Positions 50,909 through 60,516 are shown, counted from the first letter of the stretch. The stretch: 64,000 bases of DNA from NIOZ-UU13 sp964653075 (GCA_964653075.1 CAZZAX010000006.1:1-64000), one strand, 5' to 3'. Translations and numbers: made by a program. The notes: a model not told the origin generated them from the letters alone.

Positions 50909-52216
50909 TTATTGTAGCAGATGCTCTGAGATGATCTTTTCGGCGATAGCCTGTCCGGCAATACGGTGGCCAAAGGCCGTCCAGCAGCCCTTGTAAACGC
51001 GGTTGCGCTGTTCGCGGTCCAGTTCGAGGAAAACCTTTCGTGTATTCAGAAGTAGTACGCCTCGCTTTTCGGCCCACTTGCAAGCGAACACTTCCTCGTT
51101 GTCCGGCCCTTCCGTGAAGGACCCCGGAATATATACCGGCAGAAACTTAGCACCGTATTTCATCGTCGCCTCAAGCATCTCGTCCAATATTTTTTCCGTC
51201 AACACCCACTTCTTTGCAAAGTGAGTAGGCGCGAGGGCATTCGTGTAGTTCTTTTTGAGCAGCAACCAGAGATATGACCATCGCCGCTGTGGAGGCCAAC
51301 GGCGTATTGCGTCCCTGTCCGGCACGGGAGTGTTCTGCAGACACAATTCGCCACTTTTGATTATGAAGTGTGGCTTGGGATTATCGCGAATCGAAAGGTT
51401 ATTACGTTGTGCGTCTGCCCAGAAGAACGACACAATCACGAGGTCCGGCTGATAACCGAAGCCTTCCCTCCGGAGATAAAGGTACTGCTGATCAGTGCCG
51501 CAGGCTTGTACGCCCATGTTGATAACTTGTGTATGTTCAAGCTTGGAGGCGAGAATCTCCGAGTAAACCTCAGAATCGGATACGTTTTCACCCCATGTGA
51601 AAGAGTCACCCACGACCACGATTCGCTTTTCACCCGGAAGTTTCTAATGCGGGTACTCGTGGAGTCCGCGAAGCCCACGAGAGTTTGTGTTTACATCATC
51701 GGAGCGGTAGTTCGGAGTAGGCACTCACCCAAGTTCCGAATCATATTGAACGGCTGGTTGTAACGGAGCCATGGCGTTAGGATCAGGATCCTGCTTCAAA
51801 CGTTCTTGTATGAAATAAATCCACAGTCCATCACTTAGCATGGAGTAGAGATTTGCCTTATTTTTGAACGTTAATAGCAGCCATACTTCGGCAATTACGA
51901 GTGATAGAACGATTGAAATCGTCATGGTCATCAACACCAGGATTGCCTTCCTGGACGGTGTACCTACTCGATGTAGGTACCACATTTTTTTTGCCCCGAG
52001 AAATGTCGCTATCGATGCGACAGTCATTATTACTGATATCAGATATAGCGAGGTCCGCGCAGTGTTACTATCGAGTTCCCCGTCGAGAAGAATCCATCGC
52101 TCCAGTATAAGCGGACAGTTTACCATTGCTGCCAGAAGGAGCGATATCCCTACAAGGGCGATGCAGATAGAGAGGATCAAAAAGAGAATATTACTCTCGT
52201 TTTGTTTGTCTGTCAT
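50909..52216 (-). pseudogene. membrane-anchored SGNH/GDSL hydrolase broken by two in-frame stops
   Basis: One ancestral gene of 436 codons in a single frame. The N-terminal 165 residues contain four hydrophobic segments. The C-terminal 236 residues hold an SGNH hydrolase (GDSFTWGENV with the catalytic Ser, NMGVQACGTDQQY, and a late catalytic block near AFGHRIAG). Between them the frame continues without shift through TGA (51727-51725) and TAG (51646-51644). The sequence around them (ELG, stop, VPTPNYRSDDVNTNSRGLRG, then LHEYPH, stop, KLPGEKR) is typical linker. Trp and Gln codons altered by single transitions are plausible. The start ATG at 52216 has AGGAGG 9 nt upstream. SGNH proteins in such clusters often acylate or deacylate polysaccharide. 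Confidence 0.8.
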
Positions 52217-52411
52217 TGCCGGCACCTCCTGCCAAATCGAAGTATTCTCCGATTCTCTGGAAAACAGGCCTTTTTACTTAAGTTGGACATGCGCTTGGCC
52301 ATAGGCTCAATTAGCCCAGCATTACGGATATTTCCCGTAACAAGCTCAAATCTGGAATGTTCCTTGGAATTTTCGATGTTCCTCTCTTTGTGAAATTCTA
52401 TCTGAATATTC

Positions 52412-52621
52412 TTAAAAGAGTGGATAAATAAACGGCGCAATCGCCGTACCGCCCAGCAGTACGAGCAAGCCCAAAAGAAGCAATATAATCAGTATAGGTA
52501 ACAGCCACCACTTTTTATTGTGTTTGAGGAAGAACCAAAACTCTGCGAGCAAGTGTGTTCGCTTTTCTTGTGCTAACCTGTTAAATTCACCGGATTGTTC
52601 CTGTCGAGAATCCTCAGACAT
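52412..52621 (-). CDS. DUF5989 family small membrane protein
   Basis: This 69-residue protein has a charged N-terminus, then EFWFFLKHNKKWWLLP and one hydrophobic helix (LIILLLLGLLVLLGG) ending IAPFIYPLF, the pattern of DUF5989. I start at 52621 since GGAG lies upstream; longer starts would run into the SxtJ gene. These proteins typically sit next to SxtJ and a NodU-type carbamoyltransferase, as here, and are thought to be small partners. The spacing to SxtJ is 19 bp. Confidence 0.8.
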   Translation of the reverse strand: MSEDSRQEQSGEFNRLAQEKRTHLLAEFWFFLKHNKKWWLLPILIILLLLGLLVLLGGTAIAPFIYPLF

Positions 52622-52640
52622 CTGTATTCTCCAATTTTTC

Positions 52641-53060
52641 TCAGAACTGGTGGAAGTACTGTTCTGGGCCCTTGGGCGGTTGCCTGCTGAGCCAATAACT
52701 CTTTGCATTTGGATCAAACTTACGGCAAAGTGGGTCGCGGCCTATTAAGCGAAAGATAAGCCCCAGCGGCGCCAGCAGCAGAAAGTAAAATGCCGACAGC
52801 AATATGAAGCTGACCATCCAGCCAATAGGCAGCGTCACCAGTATCATACCAAGGTAAATCATTTTCGTCAATTCGAGCGAAATCATGCTGATTATAAAGA
52901 TGATAAAACCAAAGGCAAAGATAATCAAGACCCATTGAATTGCAACTCCTTTAAGCAGATAAAGCAATAATGAAATAACAGCCGACGCCACCAGAGCGAT
53001 TTTACCAAAACTTTGCAGTTGTTTGCTTTTCGGATTCCAGTCTATTTTAACTAACGACAT
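52641..53060 (-). CDS. SxtJ family membrane protein
   Basis: This 139-residue protein has the N-terminal WNPKSKQLQSFGKIAL motif. Helices follow at about 20-35, 43-62 and 68-105, with the signature ISLELTKMIYLGMILVTLPIGW and a C-terminal GRDPLCRKFDPNAKSYW. This matches the SxtJ family named from saxitoxin clusters and common beside carbamoyltransferases in polysaccharide loci. It lies 28 bp after the carbamoyltransferase gene and is probably co-transcribed. The biochemical role is unknown. Confidence 0.85.
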   Translation of the reverse strand: MSLVKIDWNPKSKQLQSFGKIALVASAVISLLLYLLKGVAIQWVLIIFAFGFIIFIISMISLELTKMIYLGMILVTLPIGWMVSFILLSAFYFLLLAPLGLIFRLIGRDPLCRKFDPNAKSYWLSRQPPKGPEQYFHQF

Positions 53061-53088
53061 CTTCTATTATTCCTGTTTATCAAGCAAG

Positions 53089-54924
53089 TTAATCCAATTC
53101 GAACTGGGCTTTGTATTCATCTATCTCGTGCTGTTTGGCCTGAGGTTGTTCTTCTTTGTAAAGCAACTGATTTTCCATCACCAAAATATCCATATTGGTC
53201 GCCATAAAGCAGCGATATGCATGTTCCGGGGAGCACACAATCGGCTCGCCGCGGATATTAAAACTCGTATTGATAATTATCGGACAACCTGTTTTTTCCT
53301 TAAACAGACTCATTAAACGGTGCAGCTTTGGGTGACGCTGGGAGTCAACAGTTTGAACTCGTGCTGAGTAATCCACATGTGTAATAGCCGGTACTACGCT
53401 GCGTTTGGTCTTTAGTTTTTCCAGTCCTTTGAGTTTTTCAAGCGGCACCTCCGGAGTAAAGCGTTTGTTCTCTTGAATGGGTGCAACCAACAGCATGTAA
53501 GGACTGTCTTCTTCAGGTCTCATCTCAAAATAATCCGCCACGTCCTCCCGAAGCACACAAGGAGCAAAGGGACGAAAAGACTCACGAAATTTTATTTTTC
53601 GGTTCATGATCGATTGCATTTTTTCACTGCGTGCATCACCAATAATACTGCGGTTACCTAATGCACGAGGTCCGAACTCCATTCGCTCCTGAAACCAGCC
53701 TATTACTTTTTCCTGGTTGATTAAATCTGCCACCTTATCAATCAATTGCTCCTGGTCCCCGTAAGAGTGATACCTGGCATTAACAAAGTCAAGAAACAGC
53801 CGAATCTGTTCGTTGCTATAAGCAGGCCCGAGCAGGGATGCATGCTGTCTGTCATGGCCGTCAACATTCCGCTCGTTGTTCAGTAATTGATACCAAACAA
53901 ACAACGCTGCTCCCAGCGCTCCGCCGGCATCTCCGGCGGCAGGCTGAATCCAGATATTATCGAATGGGCCTTCGTACAAAACACGGCCGTTGCCTACGCA
54001 GTTCAGAGCCACACCGCCTGCTAATACCAGATTTCTCATTCCGGTTTGGCGATGAACATGCCTGGCAGCACGGAGCATAATCTCTTCAGTAACAGATTGA
54101 ATCGACGCTGCAATGTCCATTTCCCGCTGCGTTAGGGGTGATTCGGGTTTGCGAGCCGGTCCACCAAAGAGCTTTTCAAACTTCGAATCAGTCATTACGG
54201 TTTTATGACAGTAGGGAAAGTATGACAGATCCAGCCTAAATGAGCCGTCTTCCTTCAGGTCAATCAGCTTTTCCAATATGAGTTCGGAGTATTTAGGATC
54301 ACCGTACGGCGCCAGACCCATCAGTTTGTATTCGCCTGAGTTGACCTTAAAGCCCGTGAAGTAGGTAAAGGCCGAATAAAGTAATCCGAGAGAATGAGGG
54401 AAATGCAACACGTTTGTCAGTTCGATTTTGTTGCCCTTGCCTGTGCCGAAACTGGCCGTGTCCCATTCGCCGACGCCATCCATTGTCAAAATGGCGGCCT
54501 CTTCAAAAGGGCAGGGGAAAAAAGCACTTGCGGCATGGGATTCGTGGTGTTCAGTGAACACATAGCGGCCATTGTACTTGTTCTGCAAAGCCCTGTCCAT
54601 TTCCCGGGGCAGATGCAGTTTCTGACGCAGCCATAAGGGCATACCCATAAAAAATTGCTTAAAACCTTGGGGTGCGTAACCGATATAGCTTTCGAGCAGT
54701 CTTTCAAATTTTCTAAGCGGCTTCTCATAGAAAACAACATAATCAATCTCATCGGCAGTGAGCTGCCCGGCTCCAAGACAATACTCGACAGCATTCGACG
54801 GGAATTGATTATCATGCTTGATTCGTGTAAATCGCTCCTCTTGGGCGGCGGCGATAATTTCACCGTCGCGCACAAACGCTGCCGCACTGTCATGGTAGAA
54901 GGCCGATATTCCCAAAATATTCAT
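53089..54924 (-). CDS. carbamoyltransferase (NodU/CmcH family)
   Basis: This 611-residue enzyme has the N-terminal ASKHA-type domain opening ISAFYHDSAAAFVRDG. The metal-site segment is HHESHAASAFFPCPF (126-140), followed by LTMDGVGEWDTAS and GGVALNCVGNGR. The YrdC-like C-terminal carbamoyltransferase part carries EFGPRALGNRSI, PFAPCVLREDV and NTSFNIRGEPIVCSP. It transfers a carbamoyl group from carbamoyl phosphate, through carbamoyl-AMP, to a sugar or other hydroxyl. It heads the minus-strand set carbamoyltransferase, SxtJ, DUF5989, SGNH hydrolase, a gene order I know from exopolysaccharide loci. A decayed relative is found at 41508-41620. Confidence 0.93.
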   Translation of the reverse strand: MNILGISAFYHDSAAAFVRDGEIIAAAQEERFTRIKHDNQFPSNAVEYCLGAGQLTADEIDYVVFYEKPLRKFERLLESYIGYAPQGFKQFFMGMPLWLRQKLHLPREMDRALQNKYNGRYVFTEHHESHAASAFFPCPFEEAAILTMDGVGEWDTASFGTGKGNKIELTNVLHFPHSLGLLYSAFTYFTGFKVNSGEYKLMGLAPYGDPKYSELILEKLIDLKEDGSFRLDLSYFPYCHKTVMTDSKFEKLFGGPARKPESPLTQREMDIAASIQSVTEEIMLRAARHVHRQTGMRNLVLAGGVALNCVGNGRVLYEGPFDNIWIQPAAGDAGGALGAALFVWYQLLNNERNVDGHDRQHASLLGPAYSNEQIRLFLDFVNARYHSYGDQEQLIDKVADLINQEKVIGWFQERMEFGPRALGNRSIIGDARSEKMQSIMNRKIKFRESFRPFAPCVLREDVADYFEMRPEEDSPYMLLVAPIQENKRFTPEVPLEKLKGLEKLKTKRSVVPAITHVDYSARVQTVDSQRHPKLHRLMSLFKEKTGCPIIINTSFNIRGEPIVCSPEHAYRCFMATNMDILVMENQLLYKEEQPQAKQHEIDEYKAQFELD

Positions 54925-55212
54925 AGTTTCATATCCATTAGCTCTATACTATTCCCCACCCTTTTTGGTCTCAGCCACTTTCTTCACAGGGGCAAGCTGT
55001 ACCAATATATGTACAATAATTTGTGATTTTTCAATAATTGTAACATTCTTCGGCCATAAGATTCTTGCACCATAGCAGAACACCTATTAATTAATAATAG
55101 TATTATGGTATTTAGAAATTGTGTGAAATGATTCATAAAAAATAACGATCTCACCGAAATACAACAACTCATCGAGTTGTACCCGGTAACTGCAATTCTA
55201 TGTATATGGTTA
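54925..55212. other. spacer between the carbamoyltransferase gene and the T2SS operon
   Basis: No gene. A 7-bp-stem hairpin (ACAACTC, 3-nt loop, GAGTTGT) lies at 55164-55180, about 30 bp after gspM on the minus strand, and could contribute to termination, although no T run follows directly. Confidence 0.35.
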
Positions 55213-55743
55213 TTAATCGGACCCAATAGATGATAAACTAACTAATTGAACTGTTGTATCAAGCAGGCCCGAATCCCGGACGCCCCGCTTAATCTCTAAC
55301 GTTCTAATCCCTATGGTCAATTCCGAGGATTCTATCTTCAATAGAAACTGGATTAACTGATCCAGGGTAATACTCTGCAACTTTATTTCAATAGTTATTT
55401 GCTCATATACATCATCGACTGTCATGGTAGATGGTTTCATATAAACAACTTTCTGCATGAGGCCGCTATCTTTTTGTACACGTTCGACAAAAGACAAGAT
55501 TTTCCTTTCTTCCGGCTGACGTCCCATCTCCAATCGTATTTTCTCTAACTCTCTCGAAATAGTTTTATACTGTTCACTCTTAGCTCGTAATTCACTTAAT
55601 AATTGCCGTTTGTCAGACACTACCCGCGTTAGTGTTCCAACTCTGCTTATTGCAGGTCTGGCAAAAACCTGAAATATAACAATCAATCCAAAAATGACTG
55701 CTCCGGCAGATATAAACTGTTTTTCTCTTTGTGTGAAGTTCAT
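55213..55743 (-). CDS. gspM: type II secretion system protein M-like
   Basis: This 176-residue bitopic inner-membrane protein has a short cytoplasmic start (MNFTQREKQF), a membrane helix (about 12-28), a coiled coil (40-75) and a small ferredoxin-like C-terminal domain (TIEIKLQSITLDQLIQFLLKIESS). This is the GspM/PilO architecture. It supports the inner-membrane platform together with GspL, GspF and GspE. It is the last gene of the operon, 7 bp after gspL. Confidence 0.78.
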   Translation of the reverse strand: MNFTQREKQFISAGAVIFGLIVIFQVFARPAISRVGTLTRVVSDKRQLLSELRAKSEQYKTISRELEKIRLEMGRQPEERKILSFVERVQKDSGLMQKVVYMKPSTMTVDDVYEQITIEIKLQSITLDQLIQFLLKIESSELTIGIRTLEIKRGVRDSGLLDTTVQLVSLSSIGSD

Positions 55744-55750
55744 GTTTTAG

Positions 55751-57241
55751 CTATTTCAAGACCGTTGTAACGGAAAGCGTGAAACGTACCCCGCTGCTTT
55801 GGGGATCGACATCTATACTCTGTACTTCTATAGTATTAAATTCGGATACCCGACGTAAGACACTCATCAGGTTATCCACAGACTCAAAAGAAGGAGCAGC
55901 ACCTGCCAACCGAACTGACTCGGGAGCCATTGAAATATCATTAATACGAATATTCTGATTCGGGGTTATTTTTTCGCTTATAACCTGCAGAATTCTAAGC
56001 GGTAATACTCTGTCACTCAGTCCGGCCGCAAGGGTACCGTATTCTGCCTGTATCGTTTCTAATTGTTCGTTCATCTGCGCAAGCTCGTTTACAATCCTTT
56101 TCTCTTCCGGAAGAGTCTGAACAAACACCTCGCGAATCTGCTTTTTTACAAGGTCATGCTGGTTTTCCAGATTATTAAGCTCGTAGAAAAGCCTGACAGC
56201 TAACAAGGCCCCGATGACAAGAATCAAAGCTCCGGCAACAAATAAACCGCGTTTTGTTTCCGCCGTCCGGTCCGAACTGAATTCATCTATAGCAAGAAAG
56301 TTTAGTACTTCTGGAATTTCATTAGTTCCTATCAGCGCCAAACCTGCGGCAATTACAATATCGGTATTTGGTTGCCGCTCAGAGCAATCTATCTTCGTAA
56401 AAGGGTTTAACGCAACTACCTCACAATTAATTATCTCCGGTAATCTCGCCGATAAGTCGTCAAGAAGCTCGTTATTTGCACTTATAAAAACTTTTAGTCT
56501 GGCACCGGCATTCGAACCAAATATCGCCCGTAAGGTCATTTCAATCTCACGTGTTAACACTTGTATCGATGTTAACGGTGTACCGCCCTCAACTTCATTC
56601 TGACTGCTAAAATGTCTGTCACAAACAAGCCTGCCTTTTACACCTATTGCCAGGATTACCCCGGAATTATCAGAATGGACAATCACAGAGGTGGTATTAT
56701 CTATCAGATTATCACTTAATGATGCAGCCGCATAAAGCGCAAAAACATCGGTTGTAACTGTCGAACATTTGAGATGTGCTTCTTTGATTGTTTCAACCCG
56801 GCCACGGAGCTCCGAACGGTTAATAGCACCAACGAGATATTCCCTGTCATCTCCTTTAAGTTCACGACCACCGCAAATACCGGCAACAAGTTCGTCAAAA
56901 GGAATTGGGAAATCGTCTTCGAGTTCAAATTTTATCAAATGCCCTATATCTTCATCTGCCGAAAGGTCCGTTCTGAAATTTTGAAAGAAAACTCTGTCAT
57001 AGGGTGCTGTTACTGTGACCTTCGCAGACATATCAAAATTCTCTTCTGTTATCATGCTGTTAATCAAAAACTGAATGTCCGCCGTAGTTTTTTCTTCGGA
57101 TGAACCGCTTTCCGGCATTTCCCGGACACTCGCCCGCTCCAGAGAAAATTTACCTCCCGTAAAGCACAGTTGAACTATGCTTATTTTGTCTCTGTTAATA
57201 TCTATCCCTATCGAACGCTTCACAGGATTCCACCTTAACAT
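55751..57241 (-). CDS. gspL: type II secretion GspL / PilM-PilN-like protein
   Basis: This 496-residue protein has an N-terminal actin-like PilM/GspL domain (SIGIDINRDKISIVQL, then AGICGGRELKGDDREYLVGAINRSE). One membrane helix follows at about 333-352 (LFVAGALILVIGALLAVRLFY). The rest is a coiled coil and a PilN-like periplasmic domain. It would bind the GspE ATPase on the inside and GspM outside. The listed ATG has no clear ribosome site; a GTG six codons later, preceded by AAGGTGG, may be the true start. Downstream is gspM, 7 bp away. Confidence 0.82.
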   Translation of the reverse strand: MLRWNPVKRSIGIDINRDKISIVQLCFTGGKFSLERASVREMPESGSSEEKTTADIQFLINSMITEENFDMSAKVTVTAPYDRVFFQNFRTDLSADEDIGHLIKFELEDDFPIPFDELVAGICGGRELKGDDREYLVGAINRSELRGRVETIKEAHLKCSTVTTDVFALYAAASLSDNLIDNTTSVIVHSDNSGVILAIGVKGRLVCDRHFSSQNEVEGGTPLTSIQVLTREIEMTLRAIFGSNAGARLKVFISANNELLDDLSARLPEIINCEVVALNPFTKIDCSERQPNTDIVIAAGLALIGTNEIPEVLNFLAIDEFSSDRTAETKRGLFVAGALILVIGALLAVRLFYELNNLENQHDLVKKQIREVFVQTLPEEKRIVNELAQMNEQLETIQAEYGTLAAGLSDRVLPLRILQVISEKITPNQNIRINDISMAPESVRLAGAAPSFESVDNLMSVLRRVSEFNTIEVQSIDVDPQSSGVRFTLSVTTVLK

Positions 57242-57274
57242 TTATTGCAGATTGCCGCCCTTTACATACACACG

Positions 57275-58306
57275 TTAGATTTCTATACGTAAAATTGTCT
57301 CGATTCGGGCGGTGCTGCTGTCACTTCTAAGCACAATCTGAACTTTTCGCACAAACTGGCCGGCCACGCCGGTTACAGTAACATTATAATAACGATCCTT
57401 AGGTTTTACAGTTATTAATTCACGGACAGACTCATACACCTGGGGTGTCATACCAGGTACGTTTTTCAGTTGTCCCACATTTACAAACCGTTTGATCTTC
57501 CGTTCTTCAATAATACTTTTGGCAAGGGAAGGACTCATCTTATCCGACAAACTCAGAATAACCATCGGGGAAGCTTCATTAATATTTATCTTCCCATCGC
57601 CGTAAATGGTTAAATATTGCCGAATTCCATCTACAGGCCCAATATTCTGAGTTTTATCGCCGGCCTGTCCATGGAATATTGCAGCAGTCATTCCTTTTAC
57701 AAGCAGCAGCTCGCTCAGTGTTTCAAAAGGGGCATTTTTACATTTATAAGGATCAATAAGGTCTATGTAATAATTACTTTCAGCGCCTTCATTATCTCTT
57801 TTTATGAATGGCAGATATGTCACTTCATCATCATCATCTACCCAATCAATTATAGCAGGAATCAAGCTGTAGCTAACAGGAGGCTGCTGCCGGTACTGAT
57901 AATTCAAAAGGTCTATTAGTTTCAATATTTGGTCGACTCTGTGCCGTACAATTTCACCCTCAGATGTCTTAAATGTGTTTATATTAATCCTACCGCTTTC
58001 ATCGCTAACCAGTATGGTACAATAACCGCTTTCAACCGGGATTTGAACCTCCCCCGAAAAGAGAGGGATGAATCTTTCATCAGAGAGAATATCGGCATTT
58101 TGTTTCAGGCTCGCAATCGCAACAGAAATGCCGGCGTCGGCATAATTCAACGCCTTAGAGGCGTTATGAAAGTTGTCCGAAAGATGAAGTTTCATCCGTG
58201 ATTCATAATTAAATTCCAGGATAATCGTCACCAGGACAGATATTATCAACAGAACAGCAATTAAAACAAAACCTCTGTTTTTATTTTTTCTTAATTTGTC
58301 GATCAT
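57275..58306 (-). CDS. gspK: type II secretion minor pseudopilin K
   Basis: This 343-residue protein has a prepilin-like start NRGFVLIAVLLIISVLVTIILEF with no Glu at +5, as is normal for GspK. The large globular domain contains SGRININT, IIDWVDDDD and FETLSELLLVKGMT. A helix-hairpin-helix style NINEASPMVILSLS and KNVPGMTPQVYE follow. GspK caps the pseudopilus tip with I and J. The gene overlaps the end of gspJ by 26 bp, showing tight coupling. Confidence 0.88.
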   Translation of the reverse strand: MIDKLRKNKNRGFVLIAVLLIISVLVTIILEFNYESRMKLHLSDNFHNASKALNYADAGISVAIASLKQNADILSDERFIPLFSGEVQIPVESGYCTILVSDESGRININTFKTSEGEIVRHRVDQILKLIDLLNYQYRQQPPVSYSLIPAIIDWVDDDDEVTYLPFIKRDNEGAESNYYIDLIDPYKCKNAPFETLSELLLVKGMTAAIFHGQAGDKTQNIGPVDGIRQYLTIYGDGKININEASPMVILSLSDKMSPSLAKSIIEERKIKRFVNVGQLKNVPGMTPQVYESVRELITVKPKDRYYNVTVTGVAGQFVRKVQIVLRSDSSTARIETILRIEI

Positions 58307-59087
58307 TTGAGCTTTGATTATTGTTTATACTTTGTAAAATTTTACCGCTTTCTGTTGTTTTTTGAAGGGTAACACCGCCGGATTGTTTTTCCCTGCAAAC
58401 TATCTGAACCGTAGATACAAACGACAAAGGCCCAACATCCTCAGATTGCATAACAAGTGATATCCTGACCGCTTTAGGTAACAATCCTTCCATATCATTA
58501 GAATTCCATTCTTTGAGCCAATCCTTACCGTCGAAATACTCAACCGTAATCGCCTGTAAGTTCTCCAGAACAACAATCCAATCGTAATTATCCTTATCGA
58601 CCTCGAATCCGCCTATATATCTTCGCTTTCTCCGTGATAAAGTGTTCATTGAGCTATCCAGCATGTATTCGACTATAGCAAGACCTCCGAGGCTATGCTC
58701 ACGTTTTGAGGCCACTGCTGAAGTTACGAATTGCAAAAAACTTTGTCTTGATGAAACTTCTCTTCCTTCAAACAAAGAGGCATCTTCCTGTTGGAGGTGT
58801 TTTTTTCCCACTGTTTGAATAGTTTTTGTTACAGGTTGCGGAGACTCATGCTGGTAACCGGCGTAGCAGCAGCGTATCTCCGAGGCAATCCTTTGCATAA
58901 AGATATCGGCCTGCTGCTGCAAAGCATGCCTTGGTTTAGAATGCACCAAAGACCTCGTGGCTGCCGTATAAGTGCCGTAAACACTTCCTAAAATCAGTAC
59001 AAGCATGCTTAGAGCTATGATAATCTCCAATAAGGTGAAAGCTTCTCTTTTAACTGTTCTTTCGGGCTTTTTCATATCAGATCGCAC
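58281..59087 (-). CDS. gspJ: type II secretion minor pseudopilin J
   Basis: This 268-residue protein has a type IV prepilin signal with KREA|FTLLEIIIALSMLVL near residues 13-31. The residue before the cleavage point is Ala instead of the usual Gly, while Glu at +5 is kept. The globular part holds QQQADIFMQRIASEIRCCYAG and VEYFDGKDWLKEWNS, consistent with GspJ. A long polar, Gln/Asn/Lys-rich tail (about 238-268) is unusual. It overlaps gspI by 11 bp and gspK by 26 bp. Confidence 0.83.
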   Translation of the reverse strand: MRSDMKKPERTVKREAFTLLEIIIALSMLVLILGSVYGTYTAATRSLVHSKPRHALQQQADIFMQRIASEIRCCYAGYQHESPQPVTKTIQTVGKKHLQQEDASLFEGREVSSRQSFLQFVTSAVASKREHSLGGLAIVEYMLDSSMNTLSRRKRRYIGGFEVDKDNYDWIVVLENLQAITVEYFDGKDWLKEWNSNDMEGLLPKAVRISLVMQSEDVGPLSFVSTVQIVCREKQSGGVTLQKTTESGKILQSINNNQSSNDRQIKKK

Positions 59088-59529
59088 TGCTTGTAGTCAC
59101 AGTCTTGTCGATGAAAACATATGTCGTCAAAGATATCTGTTTGGGACTTTGACCTTCATGCCACATCACAGTAACCGTTACCTTATGCAGATCGGCTGTA
59201 TTCATCTCTTCAAGCTCTTCTATAAAAGCTTCAGTCACTTTTGACTGCCAGTCGAAAACTATCTCCTTCTCCCGACTTTCGATACTTCCTTTGTCCGTGC
59301 CGATTTCAAGATCATTTCGAGAAATCACTTCAGTAAGTTTGGCGTTTCCTATCATTGTTGCCTGAGATAAATTCCATGCCGAATCAGTCATAAGAATGCT
59401 TGCAGTAAGTAAATGCAGAAGAGGTAACAGGCCAATCACTGTAATGGCAAGAGCAATCAGCACTTCTATCAGAGTAAACGCCCTGATTATGCGAAGAGGC
59501 ATTAATTTGGTTTTACGATTCTTCCACAT
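59077..59529 (-). CDS. gspI: type II secretion minor pseudopilin I
   Basis: This 150-residue pseudopilin has the prepilin signal RIIRA|FTLIEVLIALAITVIGLLPLL, again with Ala at -1 and Glu at +5. The short C-terminal domain (KVTVTVMWHEGQSPKQISLTTYVF) matches GspI/GspV-type beta strands. It forms the tip complex with GspJ and GspK. The gene overlaps gspJ by 11 bp and follows gspH by 12 bp. Confidence 0.83.
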   Translation of the reverse strand: MWKNRKTKLMPLRIIRAFTLIEVLIALAITVIGLLPLLHLLTASILMTDSAWNLSQATMIGNAKLTEVISRNDLEIGTDKGSIESREKEIVFDWQSKVTEAFIEELEEMNTADLHKVTVTVMWHEGQSPKQISLTTYVFIDKTVTTSSAI

Positions 59530-59541
59530 CTTGAATTATAT

Positions 59542-60042
59542 TTATTCGAACACCTCAAATGTTTCAACGTAACCCAGTATCTCGTGCATAACAATACTCA
59601 TTTTCCTCCCTTGAGAGGAAGCCACATAAACCGTTGCAGGCTCAATCCAACCCTGTGGACTCAACTCTATGGTGACAACATCCTCCGAATCACTCCTTAC
59701 ATCTCGAAATTCTATGCCGGAAAATTGTATGCCTTCAGGAAGCTTTCCAGTTAAATTAAGCCCATCAGTCATCGGCATCAGCTTTCCATCCGGCGTATGG
59801 GCCGTTACCCAGTACGTTCCCTGCTCTACATTAAAGTGAAGTATATGTGTTAAGTGTGTCGAAACAGCTCTTTGATGGGCATATTCGGCAACACTGGCAA
59901 TTTTGCTGACGCTGCTTCTAAGTCGCTGCTGATCCAACAAACCGTTAGAAAACTTCGGAAATACAACCGTTACACAGGCAGCTATAATCAAAAGAATTAC
60001 TGCCAATTCGACCAGCGTAAATCCACCTCGGCGCCACTGCAT
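59542..60042 (-). CDS. gspH: type II secretion minor pseudopilin H
   Basis: This 166-residue pseudopilin starts MQWRRGGFTLVELAVILLII, with Gly at -1 and Glu at +5. It continues with a GspH-like domain (YAHQRAVSTHLTHILHFNVEQGTYWV, VVTIELSPQGWIEPATVYV). GspH joins the shaft of major pseudopilin to the tip. It lies 6 bp after gspG. The domain is fairly generic, so the H assignment relies partly on operon order. Confidence 0.8.
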   Translation of the reverse strand: MQWRRGGFTLVELAVILLIIAACVTVVFPKFSNGLLDQQRLRSSVSKIASVAEYAHQRAVSTHLTHILHFNVEQGTYWVTAHTPDGKLMPMTDGLNLTGKLPEGIQFSGIEFRDVRSDSEDVVTIELSPQGWIEPATVYVASSQGRKMSIVMHEILGYVETFEVFE

Positions 60043-60048
60043 GAGCGA

Positions 60049-60504
60049 TTACTCCTGGTCAATGTTCCAGCTCTCAATATCTGCATCATCGCCGGTACCA
60101 CCATCTTCTCCGTCCTTGCCGTATGACTCTATTTCATAGTCCTCACCATGCACACCGGGACAAAGATACAGATATGGATTACCCCAGGGATCTAAAGGGA
60201 CCTTGCCTCCTTCTATATACCCGCCCTGTTTCCATCCTCTCAAGCCAGGATCGTTTATGAGAGCTTCCAAACTTTGTGAAGTTGTGGGGAAACGCCCCGT
60301 GTCCGTCTTGAAAAGCGCCAGTGCCGACTGAAAGTTTCTTATCTGAACTTTTGCTTTTAATCTTCGTGCCTGCTCCGGCCTGTCCAGAATCTTTGGCATT
60401 ATTATTGTGGCGAGAAGTCCGAGAATGACTATTACCACCATTAATTCTATCAAGGTAAAACCGGGCAGCCGAACACGGTGTTCTGAATATCTCAATATTT
60501 TCAT
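60049..60504 (-). CDS. gspG: type II secretion major pseudopilin G
   Basis: This 151-residue protein has RLPGFTLIELMVVIVILGLLATIIMPKI as its signal and helix. The diagnostic GspG features are TDTGRFPTTSQSLEAL and LDPWGNPYLYLCPGVHG. The C-terminal calcium loop region SYGKDGEDGGTGDDADIESW is acidic, as in characterised GspG. It polymerises to the pseudopilus that pushes substrate through GspD. It is next to gspF (12 bp) and gspH (6 bp). Confidence 0.93.
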   Translation of the reverse strand: MKILRYSEHRVRLPGFTLIELMVVIVILGLLATIIMPKILDRPEQARRLKAKVQIRNFQSALALFKTDTGRFPTTSQSLEALINDPGLRGWKQGGYIEGGKVPLDPWGNPYLYLCPGVHGEDYEIESYGKDGEDGGTGDDADIESWNIDQE

Positions 60505-60516
60505 TTGTATGTTCTC

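Noticed and set aside
50909..52216. Stop-codon reassignment as an explanation for the interrupted SGNH gene
   Set aside because: TGA and TAG serve as ordinary stops elsewhere in the window (for example TGA at 43812-43814 and 44528-44530), and other genes have no internal TGA or TAG.
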